Source: Cordia subcordata (Eukaryota > Streptophyta > Magnoliopsida > Boraginales > Cordiaceae). From it: a DNA stretch of 64,000 bases. Positions within the stretch are counted from its first letter, which is position 1. Every line of letters starts with the position of its first letter. The notes beneath the pieces were generated by a model that saw only the letters and a list, made by a program, of their open reading frames with translations, searched no databases and was not told the origin of the DNA. This document shows positions 1 to 10,339 of the stretch, one piece after another. A program made the position numbers and the translations under genes. The stretch lies in the NCBI GenBank assembly GCA_028554755.1, contig JAPTOF010000005.1:11794501-11858500 (forward strand), written 5' to 3'.

Positions 1-580
1 GGATTTGATGAGTGTAATTAGAGTAAATCCAAGATTAGAAAATCTTAAATTTGTAAATGAATTTCATATTTTAAACAAATGATACCAAACATAAAAAAAG
101 TTAGATTTATAAATGAACTCCACAAAATTTTGTGGAATTCATTTATACCAAAAATACTAGTTTCTTATAAAAGAAAAAATCATAATAATTGAAGGCCCCA
201 CTGATACTATAAATCTCATTCTCTACATTATTCATATTAATTAGTCAATTACAACTATATCTTTATGTAAAACAAGTAAAATAGAACATATTAATTAGCC
301 AGTTACAACTCTATCTTTATGTAGAACCAAAAAAAAAAACAAAATAGAACACAGAAAAAATGAGGAGAAAATATGTGTATTGAAGAGAATATGAGCCACT
401 ACCATATGTGACTCTAGCAAAGAGAGAGAATTCTATTGACTACAATGTGAAATCTTTATATATTATGAATACAATAGAAGAGCCTATTTATATACCTCAT
501 AACTTGGTAATCAAGATTAGAAAACTAGATTAATAATGTAACAAATATTCCAAGGAAAATTAACATTGTTCGGTTGTAAT

Positions 581-931
581 TGTTGGGTTGTGGCCCATAT
601 TGCTTGGGAACTAGGATTGCTTGGAAGCCAAATTTCTTGATGGCTAAGTAGACCTGAAAGAAATTTAGGAAACCTTTTTCTAGTTCTGCCTTATTTGTAC
701 TCTGTCATAATTATAGTTGTTATATTTTATTGTCTTTGTATCCTCTAAATAGGTGCTTAACCTATTGTAATAGGTGAGAAAGAGGTAAAGAGGGAGACGT
801 GAGAAGTTAGTAAAGAGCGATTAGAGCTAGAGCGACTTTTGTCCATGGAGTAGCTGTAGCCCGAACCACGTAATTGGTGCCTTGAATTTCTCATTTAATT
901 TTGTTTTGTTTACACCACGTGTTTCCCAACA
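581..931. mobile_element. Solo LTR (351 bp), left arm only
   Basis: The segment begins TGTTGGG and ends CCCAACA, a perfect 7-bp terminal inverted repeat of the kind that bounds plant LTRs. It has no coding content. It interrupts sequence that otherwise aligns to the right arm. A clean 5-bp target duplication was not found (flanks GTAAT and AACAT), so the exact ends could be slightly different. Confidence 0.55.
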
Positions 932-1859
932 AACATAACAGGCAATAAGCAATACATTTGATTATTGCTTAGTTTAGTGCTATAATATAAATAATTATAT
1001 TAAAAATTAAATATTCTTCAACAGTCCCCCTCAAACTCAAGTGGTCGAACAAAAATCATCTTGAATTTGATAACTAAATTGTGAGGAAGTCTTGGAAATG
1101 TTAAATGAACTAATCTTCACTAAATCGATCTGAATTGTATTAAAGGAAAAAAAAAAACTAAAACAAACGCTTGACTTGGAATAAGAACTGAACTTGATTA
1201 AAGATGCAGCTGCCGATCTGCCAGGGGCAGAGCGAAGAACCAATAGTCAGCGTGGACACATTTATGTATAAAATTTTTATGTAAATTAAAAAAAAATATT
1301 TAGTAATAATATCTTATTACACACAAAAAATATAAATAAATGACTATTGTCATTGTAAATAGAGTTCAATAATTATTCTTGACTTGACTTCATATTTTAA
1401 GATTGTTAAATACACAACTAAACATCAATGTTATAAAATACATCACTCTTTATAAAAGAGACTAAAGAATTATTTATTGTACTTTTGTGTTTTATTTTTC
1501 TCTTCTTTCTATCTTCTTTACTCTATTTTTTATTTCAACTTTGTTTTGTGGTTTTTTATGCAAAATACATTCAAATTTATATATTTTTCATCACTAGTCA
1601 CCTTTATGTGAGCCACATCTTTATCACGAGGGGGTGCACTTTCACTAGGATTAGTCTCTCATTAACAAAAAAGAAATAGTAAAAAATAACAATAAGTTTC
1701 CCTGAAAAATCCAGGGGGTACCTGTTCACCCTTTCATTTACATGTGTCTTCAGCTCTAGCAACTACAATGGGCTGCCACCAGGTTAGCCACAATGTGACC
1801 CAAAATGGGAGCTCAGCAAACAAAATAGTCATGCAGAAAACAACAAGGTGTGGTAGTAC

Positions 1860-2090
1860 GATAATTTAAATGATAGTAGGGTGTAACAACATGGTCATGC
1901 AGTAAATGACATTAGAATGTAACAATGTAATCACGAGTAAATAATAGTTAGGATGTGAAACTGTAATCACGAATAAATGATAGTAGAGTGTGATAACATG
2001 GTCACTAATAAATGATAGAGAATCAGTAGAAAAACAAAAGGATGTGACAATATAGTCATGGAGTGCATGATGGTAGGACGACAAGATGGC
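1860..2090. repeat. Diverged ~45-bp minisatellite (left arm)
   Basis: About five imperfect copies of a unit resembling GTGTAACAACATGGTCATGC plus AGTAAATGATAGTAG follow each other. The reverse-complement counterpart is at 55920-56180 in the other arm, so the array pre-dates the inverted duplication. Confidence 0.6.
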
Positions 2091-3198
2091 TCAACAAGGA
2101 CAAATGCTTGATGAACAAACCTACGCTAAGAGTCCAACTGTAGTATCATGTGAAAAAAGTATAAAATAGAAAATAGAAAACATGGGGAGAAAACATGTGT
2201 ATGAAGATAATAGGAGCCACCAAAAGCTGTGAATAGAAGAACCTATTTATTGGTTGCATGACTTGGTGACTAAGATTAGAAAACTAGACTAGTAAGATAA
2301 TTAATATATTAAAAAATTAACATAAAAAAGAAACAAGCACAATAAGGAAAGAAACTTGATTATTGCCTAATCCAGCAGTTTAAGATAAGAACACTTTAAT
2401 TTTTCATAATCCCTTTTTTCCTCCCATTCTCTCTATATAAAAAAATTGTCATTTCTTACTGTAATTCATCAAATGTTATCTTTTATCAATTAGAACGAGT
2501 ATATTATTTTATCCTTCAACATTTCCCACAATAATCTGTATCTTTTTCTCTCCATTTTAACTTTATCAAAATCTCTTTTTCCTATACCAATATTTAATTT
2601 TTTTTCTCTATAAAACTTTAATAAAGTTTTAGTTTTGAATCTTTACTTTATTTTGATCACTCGTAGTTTTCTTCTAAATCATACTCTATTTCATCTTTTT
2701 TAGTATTTCCCACTTATCACAAGCAAAACTAATTTTTCCTTTTGTTGTTGAAAGTCCCATCAATTTGTTAAAGAACTCTCAGTTAGCAATGTCTTTCCCA
2801 ATCAAATTCTTATTATCAGGTTATGTATTAATTTTTAATTTATCTTTTTCTATATATATACATAGAGAGAGTCTTATGGGGTATTGACATTAAAAAATAA
2901 AAATGTAAAATGTTCTTTCATAAATGAAATGTTAAACATTTAGCAGATGATAATTGGAAAGCTAGATACTAATATGAAAAGTTATCGAGGAACAGGGTTT
3001 TACTCTATTCCTAAATTTAGGGGCTATGCATGCATATAATAGAGGGCATTTGTTATATGCATGGATATAACAGAGGGTATTTGTTGATTAGGTCAATCTA
3101 TTGTTGTACTGCATGGGTTACTTGAAAATCGAAGTGCATAAAAACGAATCTCCTTTTCTGAATTTTCTTTTTCCTTCGGATTGTGTTTGACTATTTAA

Positions 3199-3735
3199 GG
3201 TTACGTTTGATTTGCTTGTTTTCTATTTTTATTTTCTAGTTTTTATTTTTTGTTTTCATTTTTTGAAAACAGTTTTCATTTTCTATTTTCTAAAATTTAG
3301 AGAATATGTTTGGTTAGTAAAAGTATTTTTGTTTTTAATGTTTATTTGCAAAGTCGCAACTTTATTTTTTAAATTTTTTGGAGATATTTACAAAATTACC
3401 TATCTTATTTTTAAAATCTTTTAGATATATTTACAAAATTGTCACTTTATTTTCTCAATTTTTTAAGATATATTTACAAACTTGCCACTTTGTCTTCTAA
3501 ATCTTTTAAAGTTATTTACAAAATTATCACCTTATTTTCTAAATCTTTTAGAGTTATTTACAAAATTGTCATCTTGTTTTTAAAGAAAACACTTTTTTGA
3601 TATTTTTTGATTTTCTAGAAATCAGTTTTTTATTTTTTGAAAATGAAAATAAAAATAGTTAACTAAATGAGTTTTCTATTTTAATTTTTATTTTTCATGA
3701 AAATAAGAACAGAGAGCAAGCAAACGAACACAACC
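3199..3735. mobile_element. 537-bp MITE-like inverted-repeat element, left arm only
   Basis: The left end GGTTACGTTTGATTTGCTTG is inverted at the right end (CAAGCAAACGAACACAACC). The flanks are TAA and GAA, compatible with a 3-bp target duplication with one change. The right arm has an uninterrupted empty site at about 55530 (CTTATAACTC), so insertion came after the duplication. The interior holds several copies of a TTTACAAAATT-type motif and no gene. Confidence 0.65.
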
Positions 3736-3890
3736 GAAACTCTTAGACTTTAAACTGTATTTTCGAACAGTGGAATGAAATGAGTTAATTGTCAATTAGC
3801 AAAAAGGAAAAAATTATAATTTACTTTTCATTCTTCCTTTTCAAAGATTTTATACGATGTGAAAACTCAAGCCAATTTTATGTTTTGAAG

Positions 3891-4455
3891 GAAGGGATCC
3901 TGAAGGCAGAGAACAAGTTTCTGCAAGACAAGGTAAGACAACGAAGAATAAGTCATTATAGTTGCATGTAAAGCGCGCGTTTGGGTTGGTTTTTTTCAAG
4001 AGTACTTTTTCTAACAACTTTTTTAAAAAGTGCTTTTTGAAAAAATTAAAAATTTTAGCTTCTAGAAAAAACTGTAAATGAGCATTTTTCAGAGTTTTAA
4101 TTTTTTTTAGAAGTCAAACCAAATAATTATTGGGAAAAAAGTAAACTTTTTTCAAGAAAAAACAAAGTGTTAGGAAACCAATCCAAACATGCCCAAAATT
4201 TTAGAAATTAATCTTTTGTAACTTATTTGTGTTTTTTTTTTTTTTAATAAAAAAAAAATTCTGATGCAGATTGACGAGCATTGCAGTGTCACTTACGAGG
4301 GACCATCTTTGACTAACATTGAATATCCACTAACTATACAGAATGAGAATATTTATAATCAGTTAGAGCATTGCGGCATCACTAACATGGCACCAATGAT
4401 GATGACTAAAACTCAGTCTCCACTAACCGTTTATAGTGAGATATGTCAGTTTTAG
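3891..4455 (+). CDS. AGL12-type MADS-box gene, left copy, last two exons (partial)
   Basis: Two exons of a type II (MIKC) MADS-box transcription factor gene are visible: 3891-3932, a 42-nt K-box exon reading EGILKAENKFLQDK, and 4270-4455, the 186-nt C-terminal exon starting IDEHCSVT and ending SEICQF plus stop. Each has an AG acceptor and the first has a GT donor (GGTAAGAC). The 42-nt exon size is standard for plant MIKC genes. The C-terminal YPLTIQNE and final E-I-x-Q-F resemble the tail of AGL12 (XAL1), a regulator of root development and flowering time. The MADS and upstream K-box exons are not in the window. By analogy with the right copy they should lie left of position 1. No stop or frameshift is seen in these exons. 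Whether this copy is a complete gene cannot be decided here. Confidence 0.72.
3973..4194. mobile_element. Tourist-like MITE in AGL12 intron (left arm)
   Basis: Terminal repeats of the GGGTTGG / CCAATCCAAACATGCCC type, with T-rich and A-rich flanks that can fold on each other. The same element sits at 55074-55294 in the other arm, so it was present before the duplication. Confidence 0.55.
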
Positions 4456-4463
4456 TTTCAGTC

Positions 4464-4571
4464 GAAATCTATCAGTAAACTTGTTTATGTGATGTCTCAA
4501 GTCATGCATGTGAGCACTGAAATCTATCAGTAAACTTGTTTATGATGTCTCAAGTCATGCATGTGAGCAGG
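4464..4571 (+). repeat. 55-bp tandem duplication just after the left AGL12 stop
   Basis: The sequence starting GAAATCTATCAGTAAACTTG occurs twice, 55 bp apart, ending CATGTGAGCA both times. The second copy lacks two bases (TG). The right arm (54770-54825) has one copy, so the duplication is private to the left arm and lies in the presumed 3' UTR. Confidence 0.75.
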
Positions 4572-5180
4572 AATAATAATTAGTTACAGTGTGGTGAGTT
4601 TAAGAGACGATTTTCGTCGTTAAGCTGTTGCTAAATTTTATTTAGTGACAGATTACTGACGGATTCTTCTGTAACTAATTTGCAGCTTTCTAGCGGTGGA
4701 TATTGTGTCTGAGTTTATATTTGTCACTTGGTTTGCAGAAGTTGAGTTAACGTGTTGGTGTAAAATTATCAGTGATGTATTCTAATATATTGTGTACCTT
4801 GGCTTTCTGTGCGTATACTATCATGGAAATGGTACGCAATACATATATCATGCACTAAAAGTACTCTACTTGTTTGCTTAGTATAAATTTTGTTCACTTC
4901 TTTTGGTAAATTTGAATGAAATTTTAGGTCATTTTATCATTAAATTTTATAATTTTTTTTTCTTTTACGTATAGTCAATTATGTGGTTATGGCCAGTTAC
5001 AAGCTAAAAAGTCACAGGTTACACGGAAGAGTGTCATGCTATATATGTATGCCCTTGCATTAAGTCATTCATTTATATAGAGACATTTAGATTATGAAGC
5101 AAAAGATGGTTCGGAGAAGTTGATTGGAAATGACCTTGGTAGGGTTCTTCTAAGGTGATAGAACGTGACTTTCAAGGTCT

Positions 5181-6002
5181 TTAAGATATCTCCTTGGAGG
5201 GAGCGATTGCCACTGAATGTTAAAGATAATTGGAGGGAGTAGTTGCCACTGAGTGTTAGAGATAAACAATGGAACACAACCTTCGTTATCACTACGTGGT
5301 GGATATGGAGGTGGCGGGATAAGATGGTATTTAATCAAAAGGACCCACCCTCACCACAGGCCAAGGCCCTGATTTTCAAGGATTATGTTAGAGAAGTCCA
5401 GGAGGCCTATCTAACCATGAATTATGGAGGTCTAACAATAGTGAAAGGCTGGAGAAATCTTTTCTGGACCCCCCCCCCCGTATGGTGGCTTGAAACTAAA
5501 TATTAAAGGGTGCACCACGGGTAACCGGGATTTGTGGGAACAGGAGGAGTTTTTTGCGACACACATAACAAGTGGGTGATGGGGTTTGCAGTTAACCTAA
5601 GGCATGCCTCCAACAACAATGTAGAGATTAGAGTTTTACTCGTGGGACTGAAGATGGCTGAACAACATGGAGTTACCAAGCTCGAAATCGGATATGATTC
5701 ACAAGTACTGATACAGTGGCTAGACAGTAATAAATGTCCAAGTAGTGCCTTGCAACCAATCACGGCTGAGTGCAGGAGGATTATGGATAAGTATTCGAAG
5801 TTCATCTTCAAATATGTCTACAGAAAAACTAACAGATAAGCAGATTGGATAGCTAACTTTGGTCTGCAGTTGCCGGTTGGATTACATGTTATCGAGGAAC
5901 CATCCCACCAGCTTAGGACCTTACCAGGGGGATGAAATGAGAGAAGTTTATTTTCCATGTTTAGTACCTATGTAACTTGGCTTAGCCTCTAGGGAAAAAA
6001 AA
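5181..6002 (+). mobile_element. 5'-truncated LINE (L1-type) 3' end with RNase H domain, left arm only
   Basis: The tail of a non-LTR retrotransposon. At 5290-5400 the frame reads WRWRDKMVFNQKDP and FKDYVREVQEAY, the linker found after the zf-RVT domain of plant LINEs. From 5534 to 5838 the frame (GTGGVFCDTHNKWVMGFAV, then VEIRVLLVGLKMAEQHGV and LEIGYDSQVLIQWL) matches the RVT_3-type RNase H, with its acidic E and D residues kept. An in-frame stop follows at 5837, where the family continues (ADWIAN), and the part before 5510 is in another frame after a C-run, so it is dead. It ends in an A-rich tail near 5992. The right arm has no insertion: there, GTGACTTTCAAG continues directly. Confidence 0.8.
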
Positions 6003-7435
6003 AATCTCAGTAAAACCTTTTCTATAGCATACAATCAAAAAAATAAAATCAAGGCAAAAATATACCTTGATTCATAAAGAATAATAGGGTTATAAGTTAA
6101 TGATCTTCCAAAATCATGTGATTTCTTTTGTATATTCTTTTTAAATTTTTATCTTTTAATTTATTATAGAAAAAACTACAATCCCCAATATATAAAAAAA
6201 TACTAAACGTCATGCCATTTGCCTATTTTTCTCTTTTTATTTTAAGAAAAATATTATCCCGAATACATCATTACAAAACACTTTCAAGCCCAAGCATCAC
6301 AATGTTTAATTGATTGTAAGTTTTTCTAGTTGCAAATTACATATAGGCATAAAGATAAAGCAACCACATGAGCAAAAGTAACAAGTTCATGTACCAGAAT
6401 ACCATCTCTATTATTCTGTTAAGCTGCTCTTCATAAGATCTCTGTATCTGCTCCTTCAAGTCTAATATCTCCAGGTTGGAGTATCCCTCAGATGAGTCAA
6501 CTTCTGCTGCTTGATCACGGCATTTTATAGCTCCTTGCCGTTCAGAAAGAGTTCAAAAAATTTAATGAATTGAAAATTACCATCATAATATTTTAAAACT
6601 GGGAATGCTCAAAACAGCATTTTACCTTCAGTTCAACAAGCAAGTCATCTATGTGTGGTTTTCCATCATTGTTGGCTACAACCAGATTTACAAGCTTCAG
6701 AAGTTGTTCAAGTTGTTCCTTTTCCTTGAAATCATCCTTAGTTCTGTATATCAAATAATACACACCTATTTCCACACATGTGGAGAATTTCCTACATCTT
6801 TATCATGATAATTAAAATGGAAGCATTTTCAGTCCATTTAGAACATTAGAAGGAAGCAAGAAGCCAAAAAATCCATAAAAAAGTGATCGAAGTGCGACTG
6901 TATATTTCCTTTTAGAAGGTAGAATCAAGCACTATAGTATAGTCAGACGAAAGTGACTACAGAGCAAAAATATTTCATAAAACATATTGCGGTGAGATGT
7001 CATTGCTCATTCCGAATTATTGTCTAAGCAGCGTAGTTGTTATGGAGTTCAAATGCCTGACATGGCCATTCAGCCTAGTGGAAAGGACCAGTTGATTACT
7101 ACATTCTAATTGGCAAAAAGATTTAAATATCACCAGAGGATAGACCCAAAAGAGTCCGTAAGAAATGAATAACAAAAGAAAGGAAATGTGATATGCATGT
7201 GGATATGTCACAATCTTAATTATGCAAGTTGAATATGAAAGAAATTTTATGCTTGCCCTGTTAAATAGCACGTGTCTCGATGAGTCAGATACAAGTGAAG
7301 CACCTATTTGGACTTTATCCTAGTAATGCCACAGCAAGAACACAATATCAACATCACATGACTAAGTCAACCATCTTTGACAATTTGTGGAGGGCAGAAC
7401 TAGTTCAAGACATTATGTCCAGAAACTAATAAAAA

Positions 7436-7616
7436 GACTCTGCATACATGCAATATTTATGAGCTCAATAATCTGCAGAAGATCTTGACAAATAGCACTT
7501 CCTTCAAACTTCATCACACATCGATATATTCCAACCTCTTGATAAATATGCCAGACACCCTCTTCAATCTTTCCCCATAGAAAGAGTGTCCCACACTTGT
7601 CAACAAAGAATCTCAA
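7436..7616 (-). other. Exon-like open frame of unknown identity
   Basis: On the minus strand an open frame reads FFVDKCGTLFLWGKIEEGVW, then HIYQEVGIYRCVMKFEGSAI and CQDLLQIIELINIACM. It is preceded by a TCAG acceptor-like site and followed by GTATGC, a donor-like site. Composition is protein-like, unlike surrounding AT-rich DNA. It lies between two exons of the broken IAN gene but does not belong to the AIG1 family as I know it. It may be a captured or relic exon. I do not recognise it. Confidence 0.35.
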
Positions 7617-7911
7617 TATTTCTGACCCCCGTGCCTTTCCGCTATTTGAGAAAACTCTTTCATATCATATGTCATAATTGCAATCTAATTCTGTAAGCCC
7701 ACATCTCAAAACTTTCCAACTTAAATCAATGCTCTATAATTGTCATGAGTCATTTTATGGACTGTTACAATCTCATGAATTCATAATAACATTATTACAA
7801 TAGCACATCTTCACAGAAAGATGAGAGGCTAATTGGCGATTCACTGATGCTGTATATGGAATGAGCTTACCAAAGATGCTTATCCTATTGATGTGAAGGA
7901 GGCAAAGTTTA

Positions 7912-8123
7912 TGTCTCTTTTTATCTTATAAGATAAAAGAGAAGCATCTTATAAAAATTCAAACTGTACTTTTTATCTTATAAGATATAAGCAATCCATA
8001 TTTGTCTTATTTTTTACTAGTGTAAATAAGACATCTTATCACAAGCATCTTATAAAAACTCAAAACAAACAATACTTTTCTATATAAAAAAGCATCTTAT
8101 GTTAAGCTTAAAACAAACAGCAC
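7912..8123. repeat. AT-rich palindromic MITE-like segment
   Basis: Contains a perfect 20-bp palindrome TTTTATCTTATAAGATAAAA and several further copies of ATCTTATAAGAT or CATCTTATAAAAA in both orientations, giving nested hairpins. No transposase and no sure target duplication. Confidence 0.45.
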
Positions 8124-9617
8124 ATGAATATGAGAAAGGAAAAGTAGATCTCTTGAAAAGCCCAAAAAAGAAAAAGAAAGAGGAAAAAAGATCAGAGTGA
8201 TCAAAACTGTTGTTCTTGATGGATTTCTTCTCACCTTTTTTGCCTTATCTTCATCAAGTTACACTCTCAATTTGCCCGCCCACCATGTAAAAAGTCTCTA
8301 GTCCCCTCTCTTTAATAGATGGAGTAAGCCACCAGTAAATTGACCCCTCTCAAAATTATTGATAATGAATTAAAAAAAAATTTTATTTCATTTCTAAATT
8401 TATTGATAGTGATAAAAAAAAAACATTTTATTTCAAAATCTTTTTCATATCTCTAGAGAGGTAGCTCAGACCATTTCCAAAGTACCAATCTTTTGTTACA
8501 CATTGTATAACAAATTATAAATCACCTCCAAATTGATCTTAAAATTTATTAACAAAATTTAACTAGACATTGAAGAAGCAGACGCGGCATTACACAACCT
8601 TCAAATGTAAGAAAAGTACCAACATTGTAAACTAGATAAGAAAGCAGAACTTTCAGCTCAGTGCCAAGTTAAAAACTCAACAAATAATACAAAATATCCA
8701 CTAATCAAACAGGCAAAAAAAAAAAAAAGAGACAAGGGAAATGGAAGTTTAAAAACTTTAAGGACCTTAAAACTTCAAGATCAGAGCTCATTCAAGCTAG
8801 CAAATAGTCATCCTAATCGGAAGGAGCAAAAAAGAAAAGCATGACCTAAATTTGGCAATATACGAAACATGGAATTCAACACTAAATGTCCAGAAAAATT
8901 GCATTTCTCAAAACTGAAAAAGTAAAAAAGAAACGAGAAAATACCATTTACCAAAGTTGAAACATCAAAGCATCTTTATACCTTCAAAGGCTGAGGGCAG
9001 TGAAGGCCTAAGTAACCATCCAAGGTCTCTTCTATTTCCTCAAGCTCATCCCCACCAGTGAAAACTAGTATCATAGAGTCAATTATATTAATACAGTTGA
9101 CAATTTCTTTTCCCATGAATTCCAGCTCACCGGAAAAATCAAATAATCCTGCAAAGACAGCAGTCATATGTTTTTCACTAAAACCAACAAGGGTATGATT
9201 GCATTCCAAAAAACACAGCAGTATAAAGTAACTGACCCATTTATTAATTGAGCAGTTGATGTTCATCCTATATATATATAATGCTGACAAAAGCCCTATA
9301 AATCTTATTTACAAAATAAACTGCTCGTGTTCACCCTACATATAATGCTGACAAAAGCCCTAGCCGTAGTCTTGCAATTGTCTTCTGCTACACATAAAGA
9401 TAAATCTTTTCTACGGAGACTGTGAGCGTGTCCATACCAGGCAAAGCAAACACAAATACAAGTATCCACACAAATCAACAGAGGAGAATGCAAAGCAGAG
9501 AAGAACACATGTAGACCAGAATGTAGAGTATATCAATTCACAAAGCACGAAAACTATCTCCGTACAGACTGATCATTCAATAAAGTTGTTGTACGCTAAT
9601 ACGAGCACCAAAGTAAG

Positions 9618-9956
9618 AATAGATTAACCAAGCACTTAATAATGGCATCAGTATGTATTGGAGTTTTCAGGGGTTACAATCTCATTTAAAAGTTTAGTTG
9701 TAGAATATTAGATTATTTATTTATTGTATTAACGTGCACCCTCACGTGCAGACAGGGCTTGTTGTTGAGCCTTGCACGTGGACAATTTAATTGTTTTTAA
9801 ATGAGTGGTGAGAAGTTCCAAACTTGAAACCATTTGCTTTCTAAACTCTAATATTGTATTAAAGTTAGCTTTTGTACTCACAGAGAGGATATTGGATTAT
9901 TTCCTTATTATATTAACCGCGTAAATAGATTAACCAAGCACTTAATAATGGCATCA
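9618..9956. repeat. 33-bp direct repeats flanking a 273-bp segment
   Basis: An identical 33-bp sequence beginning AATAGATTAACCAAGCACTT occurs at 9618-9650 and 9924-9956. The enclosed 273 bp has its own looser direct repeats (GATTATTTATTTATTGTATT near 9710 and GATTATTTCCTTATTATATT near 9892) and ACGTG-rich palindromic sequence (GTGCACCCTCACGTGCA). This looks like a retroposed or recombined insertion with an unusually long target duplication. No known family is recognised. Confidence 0.6.
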
Positions 9957-10339
9957 AGTATTTATTCGCATATCAATCAACAGCGTTACTCAGAAAGGTA
10001 CATACTATGCAAAAATCCAGACTTCCCGCATAACTTGCACAATCACTCTTCTAGCTTTGAACCCGCAACTAAAGTAACATATCAAACGAGCCGAAAATTT
10101 TCATTTGTAGCACAATTACACATCTCATTAGTACATAAATTACATGAACTATCAATCTAAAAGCCAAAAAACCCTATAAAAATCCTTAGAAAAGGTAATG
10201 CATCAGTGATTAAGTACACAAAAAAGAATTAATTTCACCAAAAATTTTGAGGAGGATAAAATAAATAAGACTACGGAAGAAAAAATAAAAGAAAGAACCA
10301 AGTAAGCAAACTTGAGCACTAATTCAAATTATTTAACCA

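Larger units (their letters stand above)
1..3890. other. Intron-equivalent repeat-rich DNA of the left AGL12 copy
   Basis: No protein-coding exon is recognised here. The stretch corresponds to the large third intron of the right AGL12 copy. It holds a solo LTR (581-931), a diverged minisatellite (about 1860-2090) and a 537-bp inverted-repeat element (3199-3735). Open frames in it are short, low-complexity and AT-driven. Confidence 0.6.
1..6262 (+). repeat. Left arm of a large inverted duplication
   Basis: Read in reverse complement, this segment can be followed base by base through most of 53846-60790. Matching landmarks include the start of the window (1-300) against 60480-60780, the diverged 45-bp minisatellite (1860-2090 against 55920-56180), the AGL12 exons (3891-3932 and 4270-4455 against 55334-55375 and 54830-55015) and the inner edge (6030-6262 against 53846-54080). 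The inner end of homology is sharp, near 6262. The outer end lies beyond position 1. Arm-specific insertions (solo LTR, 537-bp MITE, LINE tail on this side; a 3-kb LTR element on the other) show that this is an old duplication and not two reads of one locus. Confidence 0.9.
6337..9148 (-). pseudogene. AIG1/IAN-type GTPase pseudogene
   Basis: Pieces of a plant immune-associated nucleotide-binding (AIG1/GIMAP) GTPase gene in order on the minus strand. 9148-8982 reads GLFDFSGELEFMGKEIVNCI then DSMILVFTGGDELEEIEETL and ends PQPLK before a GT donor. 6743-6626 reads TKDDFKEKEQLEQLLKLVN, then VVANNDGKPHIDDLLVELK. About 6545-6400 reads GAIKCRDQAAEVDSSEGYSN and LKEQIQRSYEEQLNRIIEM. Family members have about 35 more residues between KCI and the TGGDE (G4-side) block; these are missing. 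The P-loop exon and N-terminus are not found, the acceptor of the last piece looks lost, and its 3' continuation is cut off near the inverted-repeat edge at 6262. 6337 is the next in-frame stop. The family acts in defence and endomembrane signalling; this copy cannot encode a working GTPase. Confidence 0.8.
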
